Positions 1 to 7,054 of a stretch of 11,047 nt of DNA are shown here, in pieces (within the stretch, counting starts at the first letter, position 1; each line of letters opens with the position of its first letter). The stretch lies in NCBI GenBank assembly GCA_903854075.1, contig CAINVI010000374.1, forward strand, positions 1 to 11,047. The letters run 5' to 3'. The DNA comes from Candidatus Pollutiaquabacter sp. Its GTDB lineage: Bacteria; Bacteroidota; Bacteroidia; AKYH767-A; 2013-40CM-41-45. The notes under the pieces are model-generated. The model was not told where the DNA came from. It did no database searches and saw only the letters and a list, made by a program, of their open reading frames with translations. A program made the translations under genes and the position numbers.

Positions 1-203
1 AGTTGCGCTTGCTGTACGAATGCAATCCATTGGCCTTCATTATCGAACAGGCCGGCGGCAAGGCTTCCGACGGCTTCCGTCGTATTTTAGATATTCATCC
101 ATCTTCACTCCACCAGCGCACACCGTTGTTTATAGGTTCAGCATCCATGGTGAATATGGCCGAAGAGTTCATGGCGAAATATTCGCCAATCGATGCCGTT
201 TGA
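1..203 (+). CDS. fbp: Class I fructose-1,6-bisphosphatase, C-terminal end (5' truncated by window)
   Basis: This is the last 66 complete codons of a class I fructose-1,6-bisphosphatase, the cytoplasmic gluconeogenic enzyme that hydrolyses fructose-1,6-bisphosphate to fructose-6-phosphate and phosphate. The reading frame enters from outside the window: bases 1-2 end a split codon and the first full codon is at 3. The C-terminal signature of the family is clear: LRLLYECNPLAFIIEQAGGKASDG, then RILDIHPSSLHQRTPLFIGS. The Glu of EQAGG (codon at 45) matches the metal-binding Glu280 of characterised class I enzymes. The tail MVNMAEEF is also typical. Translation stops at TGA 201-203, 70 bp before mfd on the same strand. 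The N-terminal part and its promoter cannot be seen. The family assignment is firm; the start is unknown. Confidence 0.95.
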   Translation, partial: LRLLYECNPLAFIIEQAGGKASDGFRRILDIHPSSLHQRTPLFIGSASMVNMAEEFMAKYSPIDAV

Positions 204-241
204 TGCTGTAGTAGTCGCACTTTTTTCCGATTTTTGCCGTT

Positions 242-266
242 GAACAACTTCCTCTTAGGGTTGTTC
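242..266 (+). terminator. Hairpin between fbp and mfd (possible terminator or mfd leader structure)
   Basis: A perfect 7-bp inverted repeat, GAACAAC (242-248) and GTTGTTC (260-266), encloses an 11-nt loop. It is followed by only three T residues (267-269), so it is a weak candidate for an fbp terminator. It ends 7 nt before the preferred GTG start of mfd, so in an mfd message it would instead sit across the ribosome-loading region. A GATTTTTG sequence at 229-236, one mismatch from the Bacteroidota -7 consensus, lies just before it. The repeat is seen directly; its function is inferred. Confidence 0.4.
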
Positions 267-273
267 TTTGTGC

Positions 274-3200
274 GTGACCAAAGAAGAATTGCTGGGGATA
301 TATCGTTCCCGGCCTGTACTTGTTGAACTTTCCTCATCGTTTAGCGGACCGGATCTACGGCGTTTCCGCCTGATCGGTATTTGCGGTTCGTTGTCTTCGT
401 TGACTGCCGCAGCATTTTTCGGGTCCTCCGATCGTCCCACCTTGTTCATTTTACCTGATCAAGAAAGTGCTTCTTACTTTTTAAATGATCTGGAAAATTT
501 ATTAGGGGAGCATCAGGTTCTTTATTTTCCTTCAACCTATAAACGACCTTTTGACCTTTCCGAAACTGATAAAGGAAATATCCTATTGCGGGCTGAGGTG
601 CTCAGTAAAGTTAATCGCGGTACAAAGTTGCCGATAGTGACTTTTCCGGAAGCGTTGGCCGAGCGCGTTATCAACCGCCAAGGACTTTCGCAGAATTCGA
701 TGGAGTTACGAAAAGGGGAGAAGATCTCGACGGATTTCATCAACGAGTTTCTGTTACATCACGGATTTGAAAATGTCGATTTCGTGGCGCAAGCTGGAGA
801 GTTTGCTGTCCGCGGCGGCATTGTCGATATCTTCTCTTTTGCGAACGAATTGCCTTATCGGGTGGAGTTTTTCGGCGATGAGGTAGAAAGTATCCGAACG
901 TTTGATCCGGAATCTCAGCTGTCGGTCACCGCTATGAATCACGTCACCATCCTCCCGGATGTTCAGACGCAATTACAGGACGAAGCCCGTTCTTCGTTTT
1001 TGGAATTCATTCCGACCAATACGGTGATTTGGTCCAAAGATCTTACCGCTATTTTACAGCAGATTTCCACCGGCATTGGACAGTCTCGCGATAATGTCGT
1101 GGAAAATAAATCCTATGCGCCGGAGGAGCTGGATCGAATTTTTATTCCTGATGATCAACTGGCGGGTTTGTTAGGACGGTTTTCGTCGGTGGAATTTGGC
1201 GCCCGATTTCAGTACGATGCTGAGAAGGAATTCAAGTTCAATTGTTCGCCGCAGCCTTCGTTCAATAAGAATTTCGAACTGCTTATCAAGGACCTCCAAA
1301 AGAACGATGCTTCCCGGATAAAAAACATGCTGCTGGCCGATTCGCCGCGGCAGGTTGAGCGACTGTATTCTATTTTCGAAGACCTGGAAAAGAAGCATCC
1401 CGGAACCCATCATGTCGAATTCACATCGCTGTGCCTGAGTCTGCACGAGGGATTTATCGATCGTGATACGGAGTTGGCGTGCTATACGGACCATCAGATT
1501 TTCGACCGGTATCACCGCTTTCGGCTCCGCAAGAATTACAGCCGGAGTGAGGCGCTGACTATCAAAGAGATTTATAGTCTTAAGCCCGGTGATTTTGTGA
1601 CGCATATAGATCACGGTATCGGACGTTTTGCCGGATTGGAAACTATTCAGGTGAACGGCAAGCCGCAGGAAGCGGTCCGCTTGGTCTACAAAGACAATGA
1701 CATTTTATATGTCAGCATCCATTCGCTGCATCGCATCGCCCGTTATTCCGGAAAAGACGGAACTGCGCCTTCTCTGCACAAGCTGGGATCTACGGCTTGG
1801 ACTACGCTCAAATCCAAAACAAAGAAGCGTGTAAAGGATATTGCGAAAGAACTGATTGCGTTATATGCTAAGCGAAAAGCTACCAAAGGTTTTGCTTTTG
1901 CGCCGGATACTTATTTGCAAACGGAGCTGGAGGCAAGTTTTATCTATGAAGATACTCCGGATCAGCTAAAAGCTACGAAGGATGTCAAGCGCGATATGGA
2001 GCGTAGTTTCCCTATGGACAGATTAGTGTGTGGCGATGTAGGGTTCGGTAAAACAGAAGTTGCGATTCGTGCAGCATGTAAGTCTATTGCGGACGGCAAA
2101 CAAGTGGCTGTTCTGGTGCCGACAACTATTCTGGCATTACAACACTACAAGACGTTCAGAGAACGTATGAAAGACCTGCCGTGCACGATTGATTATATCA
2201 ACCGCTTCAAATCGACACAAAAACAGAAAGAAACATTGTCAGCTCTGGCCAGCGGAAAGGTTGACATTGTGATTGGTACGCATCGACTGATCAGCAAGGA
2301 TGTTAAGTTCAAGGATCTTGGGTTGATGATTATTGACGAAGAGCAGAAGTTTGGTGTAGCGGCCAAGGAGCGTTTAAAGGCGCTGCGCGTGCAGGTGGAT
2401 ACACTTACGTTGACAGCCACGCCGATTCCCAGGACACTACAGTTCTCGCTCATGGGTGCCCGCGATTTAAGTATCATCAATACACCGCCGCCCAACCGTT
2501 ATCCGGTTTCTACGGAGCTGCATGTTTTCGGTGAAAAAATTATCCGCGACGCTATCGATTTCGAGTTGTCGCGCGGCGGACAGGTTTTCTTCGTACACAA
2601 TCGCGTCTCTGATATCCATGAAATCGCTGATATGATTCGCAGTTTGTTGCCCGAGGTCCGGGTGGCTGTCGGTCACGGACAAATGGACGGAGAGAAACTC
2701 GAAGAGATCATGTTGGGATTCATCGAAGGAGAGTTTGATGTGTTGGTTTCTACGACAATCATCGAATCGGGTCTCGATATTCCGAACGCAAATACGATCG
2801 TCATTAACCAGGCGCAGAATTTCGGATTGAGTGATCTTCATCAGATGCGTGGACGTGTCGGTCGGTCTAATAAAAAAGCATTCTGCTATTTGCTTACACC
2901 CCCTACCACCGTCCTTACGCCGGAAGCGCGGCAGCGGCTGAAAGCGATTGAAGAGTTTTCAGATCTGGGTTCCGGATTTAACATCGCCATGCGTGATCTC
3001 GATATTCGCGGAGCCGGTAATTTGCTGGGTGGCGAGCAGAGCGGATTTATTACCGAGATCGGTTATGAAATGTATCAGAAGATTCTGGATGAAGCGTTGC
3101 AGGAATTGAAGGAGAACGAGTTCGCCGACTTGTACAAGGAAGAATTGCTGGAGAAGCGAAAGTATGTCAGCGATTGTCAGATTGATACTGATCTTGAAAT

Positions 3201-3633
3201 ACTGTTGCCTTCTGATTATGTTAACAGTGTTACCGAGCGCTTAATACTCTACCGTGATCTGGATAATGTTCCGGACGAAGAAAAATTACTGGCGTTTGAG
3301 GATCAGCTCCGTGATCGTTTCGGTCCATTACCACAGCCTGCTGTAGAGCTGATGAATACGATCCGTTTACGTTGGCTGGCTGAGCAATTAGGCTTTGAAA
3401 AGATCGTGCTAAAGAACAAAAAGTTCGTTGGCTATTTTGTTAGCAATCCTGCCTCACACTTTTACCAGTCCGATGCCTTCTCTGCCATTTTAAAATATGT
3501 GCAATCGCATTCGCAGTTGTGCAAAATGCGTCAGGATCGTGAAAAGCTGTCGATGATCGTTACGCCGATTGCATCAGTAGAGGCCATGTATTCGTTGCTA
3601 CGCACTATGACTGGCATGCAACAGCCGGCTTAA
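274..3633 (+). CDS. mfd: Transcription-repair coupling factor Mfd
   Basis: Mfd is a cytoplasmic DNA translocase that binds stalled RNA polymerase, pushes it off damaged DNA and recruits UvrA for nucleotide excision repair. Length is about 1119 aa, normal for the family. Residues are counted from the TTG at 268. The N-terminal UvrB-like region carries R182, R198 and F202, with the same spacing as the UvrA-contacting R165, R181 and F185 of E. coli Mfd. The RNA-polymerase interaction domain begins near 438 (LKPGDFVTHIDHGIGRFAG). Helicase motifs follow: Walker A GDVGFGKTE near 588, DEEQKFG near 689, TATPIPRTLQ near 716 and QMRGRVGR near 857. RGAGNLLGGEQSG near 914 belongs to the translocation region, and a C-terminal TRCF domain starts near 960. 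An in-frame TAG at 256-258 rules out earlier starts, and no ATG lies near the N-terminus. GTG at 274 (MTKEELLGIY) fits relatives best; TTG at 268 is the alternative. The TAA stop overlaps the convergent lipoprotein gene. Confidence 0.97.
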   Translation: MTKEELLGIYRSRPVLVELSSSFSGPDLRRFRLIGICGSLSSLTAAAFFGSSDRPTLFILPDQESASYFLNDLENLLGEHQVLYFPSTYKRPFDLSETDKGNILLRAEVLSKVNRGTKLPIVTFPEALAERVINRQGLSQNSMELRKGEKISTDFINEFLLHHGFENVDFVAQAGEFAVRGGIVDIFSFANELPYRVEFFGDEVESIRTFDPESQLSVTAMNHVTILPDVQTQLQDEARSSFLEFIPTNTVIWSKDLTAILQQISTGIGQSRDNVVENKSYAPEELDRIFIPDDQLAGLLGRFSSVEFGARFQYDAEKEFKFNCSPQPSFNKNFELLIKDLQKNDASRIKNMLLADSPRQVERLYSIFEDLEKKHPGTHHVEFTSLCLSLHEGFIDRDTELACYTDHQIFDRYHRFRLRKNYSRSEALTIKEIYSLKPGDFVTHIDHGIGRFAGLETIQVNGKPQEAVRLVYKDNDILYVSIHSLHRIARYSGKDGTAPSLHKLGSTAWTTLKSKTKKRVKDIAKELIALYAKRKATKGFAFAPDTYLQTELEASFIYEDTPDQLKATKDVKRDMERSFPMDRLVCGDVGFGKTEVAIRAACKSIADGKQVAVLVPTTILALQHYKTFRERMKDLPCTIDYINRFKSTQKQKETLSALASGKVDIVIGTHRLISKDVKFKDLGLMIIDEEQKFGVAAKERLKALRVQVDTLTLTATPIPRTLQFSLMGARDLSIINTPPPNRYPVSTELHVFGEKIIRDAIDFELSRGGQVFFVHNRVSDIHEIADMIRSLLPEVRVAVGHGQMDGEKLEEIMLGFIEGEFDVLVSTTIIESGLDIPNANTIVINQAQNFGLSDLHQMRGRVGRSNKKAFCYLLTPPTTVLTPEARQRLKAIEEFSDLGSGFNIAMRDLDIRGAGNLLGGEQSGFITEIGYEMYQKILDEALQELKENEFADLYKEELLEKRKYVSDCQIDTDLEILLPSDYVNSVTERLILYRDLDNVPDEEKLLAFEDQLRDRFGPLPQPAVELMNTIRLRWLAEQLGFEKIVLKNKKFVGYFVSNPASHFYQSDAFSAILKYVQSHSQLCKMRQDREKLSMIVTPIASVEAMYSLLRTMTGMQQPA

Positions 3634-5540
3634 TTGTCGAGTGTTATCCGAATCGGACCTTCTGCAATTTCAAAAATAATCAGTTTTCCATCTATAGAGT
3701 GGGCGCCGCCGCCTTCTACAGCTATTGGTGTAGAACGTAACGGCATCATCAAGGCAAGTCCTTCCATTCGTTTCGGTACGTTGACAAAAACGATGCGCTT
3801 GTCGCCTTCCCGCCGTACATCAATGGAGACCGCGTTGCGAGCTGTCCACCATAAACCGAAGTCGCCCAACGTTCCAAACCAACCCCGGTTCTTCATTTTT
3901 GAAATAAATTCCTTTTCAACTTGCCAGCCTTTGGCGGATGGATGTACCTGCCCGATATAACATCCGCCGTAACGTGCGATTCGATCTGCCAGCTCGAGTG
4001 CTTTTTGAGTGCGTAAGGTTGCATCAAACGGTGGTAATTCATCATCATCGGTGATCGGAAATTCAAAGGCGTCTATTTCCTGGTCGTATTCACGGCTGTA
4101 GGTGAGCTGTACCGGAAAATGAGTCAATGCCATGTTAGCCGGAATCGTAGAGCCGAAACGGTAGCCGGACGATAATAAACTTTGTGGATACGTAAACGGC
4201 GTATACTGATAGGCGGAACGAAATGCCAATGCATTGGTGGTTTTAGCGAATTTGTCAATTAAAAAACGGCTGACACGCATCTCACCGTAAATACTTCCGG
4301 CGTAGGTTTTTTCAAAGGCTAGTACATATGGTTTGTAAGCCGGATACACTTCCGATCCTGAACCTTGTTCGAACTGATCGAAGTAATAAGAACCGCTTAC
4401 GGAATTACTTTGTAAGTCCATCCCTAGTGCGGCCAGCTCGCCGATTTTTTCAAAGTCTTTCGCTGAAGAGAAAATAGCTTTTTGCCGGTCACGGATATAT
4501 TTTGTTTGTATGAAATAGGAGGATCGTATACCTGCTGCTTTTTCCAGTCGGGCCAGTTCCAAGCTTTTGTCCAGGGCGTGCTTGTAATTGATGTTGTGTG
4601 TAATAATGACAGACAATTCTTTGTTATAAGGAACTGTGCAGGCGAAAGCGGCATCGGGCTCGTCGTCTTTGTAGATGTTTTTCAATAACCGGAGTAAAAC
4701 GTCCATGCCCGGCTCAAAGTCGTTTGCCTCCGCTCGGTTCCAGTTTTCGTGACGGACATTTTGACCTTTAAGAATCATATAGCCAATGTCGAATCCCAGC
4801 GCATAGGCTTTCCCTTTTTCATAGTACCGTCGTGCGATGGCGGCTGATTTATCTTCGTACGTTGCGATTGGTGGCAGGATATTCTTAGTGTAACTATAGG
4901 TGCCGATGGTTTCTTTGAATTTTTCTTTGTCGCCCAGCGAAATCCGCACTTCTTTGTTGTCGGTGAATTCCTTTACGATGTCGGAAGAATCATTGTTCAC
5001 GATAATTTCGAAGTGCTGTCGTGAAGGTGTAGCTTCTGAAAATCCGAACACTTCGTTTAGTGCTCCGAGAACCTGCGTGCCGATCAGCGTACCGCCGTTG
5101 CGCGGAAAAGCGGCGAGCGCTTGCAAGGCATCTGTGGATAAGCTGGCTCCTGAAACTATCGGATATACCAATACAACTTTGTGTTGTAAAGCGCGCTGGT
5201 AATTATCGGTGATGATAAACGGCACTCCGATGGTTTTAAGTCCGTGTGCCAGACCGAGCCACGACGATGCAGTATCGGTAAGCAGAATTGCGAGTCGGGC
5301 AATAGAACCGGATTCATAATTTTTCCAGGAAGTCTTACTCCGTTCGGGAAAAGAGGATTGGTCTTCCGGTCCATTCACCCCGGCCATCGTAAATACTTCG
5401 CTGTTACGCACGGTATAGTATTCCGGAAATTCATTACCTCGAACCGTGCCGATTTCATCACCCGCACGATCTGATCCGCAGCCGGGAAAGAGTAGAAAGG
5501 AAAAAGCGGCGACGGACAGCAGCACGATAAAACGATGCAT
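3630..5540 (-). CDS. Predicted lipoprotein with degenerate polysaccharide-deacetylase (NodB-like) barrel
   Basis: I do not recognise a named family. From the ATG at 5540 the protein has 636 aa. It opens with a lipoprotein signal: MHR, a hydrophobic core, then LFPGC with Cys21 as likely lipid site, so it is probably anchored in the envelope. Residues of about 55-290 look like an alpha/beta (Rossmann or GATase-like) region ending in GKAYALGFDIGY. From about 305 a NodB-like barrel is suggested by LSVIITHNINY followed by GIRSSYFIQTKY, by FRSAYQYTP and GYRFGSTIP, by VHPS (His533) and by a C-terminal FGLWWTARNAV. Usual catalytic positions are altered: motif 1 reads T-H-N316-I-N318 where Asp is expected, and motif 2 reads N379-S-V-S-G383 where two His are expected. 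Deacetylase activity is therefore doubtful. The gene lies downstream of the permease on the same strand with its own good promoter (5583-5614). ATG at 5564 is an alternative start. A TTG at 5585 is unlikely because it lies in the -7 box. Confidence 0.8.
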   Translation of the reverse strand: MHRFIVLLSVAAFSFLLFPGCGSDRAGDEIGTVRGNEFPEYYTVRNSEVFTMAGVNGPEDQSSFPERSKTSWKNYESGSIARLAILLTDTASSWLGLAHGLKTIGVPFIITDNYQRALQHKVVLVYPIVSGASLSTDALQALAAFPRNGGTLIGTQVLGALNEVFGFSEATPSRQHFEIIVNNDSSDIVKEFTDNKEVRISLGDKEKFKETIGTYSYTKNILPPIATYEDKSAAIARRYYEKGKAYALGFDIGYMILKGQNVRHENWNRAEANDFEPGMDVLLRLLKNIYKDDEPDAAFACTVPYNKELSVIITHNINYKHALDKSLELARLEKAAGIRSSYFIQTKYIRDRQKAIFSSAKDFEKIGELAALGMDLQSNSVSGSYYFDQFEQGSGSEVYPAYKPYVLAFEKTYAGSIYGEMRVSRFLIDKFAKTTNALAFRSAYQYTPFTYPQSLLSSGYRFGSTIPANMALTHFPVQLTYSREYDQEIDAFEFPITDDDELPPFDATLRTQKALELADRIARYGGCYIGQVHPSAKGWQVEKEFISKMKNRGWFGTLGDFGLWWTARNAVSIDVRREGDKRIVFVNVPKRMEGLALMMPLRSTPIAVEGGGAHSIDGKLIIFEIAEGPIRITLDN

Positions 5541-5582
5541 GAAAGAGGGCCTGCGCTGGAACATACGAAATAGGGCTTTGCA

Positions 5583-5614
5583 CAAACTTACTAAAAAGCA
5601 GGAAACGCTGCCAA
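5583..5614 (-). promoter_or_regulatory. Bacteroidota-type promoter for the lipoprotein gene
   Basis: On the minus strand TTG (5614-5612) is followed after 21 nt by TAAGTTTG (5590-5583), a perfect match to the TAnnTTTG -7 box with a -33 TTG at an accepted distance for the Bacteroidota primary sigma factor. The whole element lies in the gap after the permease stop (5625). Transcription would start near 5575-5578, just before both ATG candidates (5564 and 5540). This supports independent transcription of the lipoprotein and argues against the TTG start at 5585. The sequence match is seen; activity is inferred. Confidence 0.55.
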
Positions 5615-5624
5615 TGATCGCTTG

Positions 5625-6896
5625 CTAGACAGCCCGGATCGCATCCACCGGATTCATCTGCGAGGCTTGGAGCGCTGGTATGAAGCCACTGATCAAACCG
5701 ATTCCGGCGGAGATAATAACGCCGGTGATCACATTGCCGGTGGTCAGCGACAAGTCGAATTCCATCATGGAAGTGGCAGCTTCGGCGAGTCCGTATACCA
5801 TCATAAGTCCCGCCGCACCGCCCAGCATGCAGAGGAAAACGGCTTCGATCAGGAACTGCAATAAGATGAAATAGTTTCTTGCGCCGAGCGATTTCTGGAT
5901 ACCAATTATTGGCGTGCGCTCTTTTACGGATACGAACATGATATTTGCAATTCCGAATCCTCCCACGAGAATCGAGAAACCTCCGATAATCCAACCGGCC
6001 AGTCCAAGGGTGCCGAAAAGACTTTGCAGGCTGCTACTCAACAATGAAGTTTCGTTCAAGGCGAAGTCGTCATTTTCCTTGGGTTGAATACGCCGAATGG
6101 AACGCATAGCGCCCTTGATTTCTGCACGTAGTTCGGTGGTGGGCACGCCTTCTGCAGCTTTTACCATGATGAATGGATCAATCTGATCGGAGCGCAGGTT
6201 GACCAGATTCCTGGCGTAGTTCACGGGAATGATGACGTTGTTGTCGGAGGAGTTTCCCATTAGGCTGCTACCTTCCTTATTCACTACGCCAATGACGTTG
6301 AGTTTTAATCCACGTATGGTAATATCCTGCCCGACTGCATTTCCGGATGGGAAAAGTGCACGGGCGATATCTGCTCCGAGAATGGCAATAGGTTTACCGC
6401 TGTTTGATTCCGACTCGGTGAAATAACGGCCATCGCGAAGGTCCAGGAATTTGATTCGCTCATAGTCGTGTGAGGCGCAGAGTACGACAATATTCTCGAC
6501 AGAATTATTCTGGCTTTTGGCGGTCTGGTTGCCGATGGAGGCTACGTAGGCCACGGCTGCCGCTGCCGACAACCGACGGTTGAGGTCTTGCGTTTCCTTG
6601 TATCCTGGAAGCGGGCGACTCATATATTTCCACCACGGATATTCTTCGCCGCCTTCCGGCACCCATGGCCATTTTTGAACATAAATAACAGAACTTCCGA
6701 GCGACTCCACGTCTTTACGGATTTTACGCTCCAAAGCATCCGTGACGGTGAATACCGAGATGATGGCGAAGATTCCGATGGTAATACCCAGTAGTGATAG
6801 AATTGTCCGCAGTTTATTCACGCGCAATGCGTCGAGCGCAAAGAGGATGCTTTCTTTGGAAAGCCGGAGAAACAGTCGGGTGTGCGAAATAGGCAT
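5625..6896 (-). CDS. ABC transporter permease, MacB/FtsX family
   Basis: This is a 423-aa inner-membrane permease of the MacB/FtsX (type VII ABC) superfamily, whose members couple cytoplasmic ATP hydrolysis to movements of an extracytoplasmic domain in export, lipoprotein handling or cell-wall control. The expected layout is present: a cytoplasmic N-terminus with LDALRVNKLRTILSLLGI leading into TM1 (about 28-48), a large MacB-like extracytoplasmic domain (about 50-290), then TM2 (about 298-322), TM3 (about 340-369) and TM4 (about 385-407). The loop ERTPIIGIQKSLGA after TM2 matches the conserved ERTxEIGIRKALGA coupling segment, and the C-terminus MNPVDAIRAV is typical. ATG 6894-6896 is the natural start. 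No ATP-binding subunit is encoded in the window, so a partner must come from elsewhere. It diverges from purH and precedes the lipoprotein gene by 84 nt. The substrate is unknown. Confidence 0.9.
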   Translation of the reverse strand: MPISHTRLFLRLSKESILFALDALRVNKLRTILSLLGITIGIFAIISVFTVTDALERKIRKDVESLGSSVIYVQKWPWVPEGGEEYPWWKYMSRPLPGYKETQDLNRRLSAAAAVAYVASIGNQTAKSQNNSVENIVVLCASHDYERIKFLDLRDGRYFTESESNSGKPIAILGADIARALFPSGNAVGQDITIRGLKLNVIGVVNKEGSSLMGNSSDNNVIIPVNYARNLVNLRSDQIDPFIMVKAAEGVPTTELRAEIKGAMRSIRRIQPKENDDFALNETSLLSSSLQSLFGTLGLAGWIIGGFSILVGGFGIANIMFVSVKERTPIIGIQKSLGARNYFILLQFLIEAVFLCMLGGAAGLMMVYGLAEAATSMMEFDLSLTTGNVITGVIISAGIGLISGFIPALQASQMNPVDAIRAV

Positions 6897-7054
6897 TTCG
6901 CTGTAAAGGTACGTTCATTCCCGATGAAAAAATCCAGGGGTCGGTCGGATTTTGCTGCAACCGGGATGAGTTATTCACGAAGGAGAAGAGTTAATAACAA
7001 CGGTATAATCGGTGCGGCTAATTTTCGCGACCTTGCGGTCGAATTTTTGATACC
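6897..7054. promoter_or_regulatory. Divergent intergenic region between permease and purH
   Basis: These 158 bp must drive the permease to the left and purH to the right. No full promoter match was found. For the permease, minus-strand TACCTTTA (6911-6904) is one mismatch from TAnnTTTG and would give a very short leader. For purH, TAATTTTC (7019-7026) and AATTTTTG (7042-7049) are each one mismatch away, and neither has a -33 TTG at the right distance. A TATAAT at 7004-7009 has no TTGACA-like partner. No purine riboswitch-like structure was recognised. Confidence 0.4.
7028..7048 (+). promoter_or_regulatory. Small hairpin with T-rich tail just before the purH start
   Basis: CGACC (7028-7032) and GGTCG (7037-7041) form a 5-bp stem with a TTGC tetraloop. 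It is followed at once by AATTTTT (7042-7048), and the purH ATG is at 7055. The alternative pairing TTCG (7024-7027) with CGAA (7040-7043) could extend it with a 2-nt bulge. The shape resembles a small intrinsic terminator or leader hairpin, but the stem is short and may be chance. Confidence 0.3.

Noticed and set aside
1171..1614. A 147-codon minus-strand open frame antisense to mfd
   Set aside because: It lies wholly within mfd, whose reading frame is certain, and shows no protein motif.
5541..5585. Longer lipoprotein start at TTG 5585, adding 15 residues
   Set aside because: The TTG lies inside the TAAGTTTG promoter box, so it would not be in the message. The extension also puts extra residues before a good lipoprotein signal. 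ATG 5564 remains possible.
5458..5994. A 178-codon minus-strand open frame across the permease 3' end and the lipoprotein 5' end
   Set aside because: It overlaps two well-supported genes in another frame of the same strand. Its translation is rich in Arg, His and Cys with no recognisable domain.
7004..7009. Perfect TATAAT upstream of purH as a sigma-70 -10 box
   Set aside because: There is no -35 partner, and the primary sigma factor of Bacteroidota recognises TAnnTTTG rather than TATAAT.
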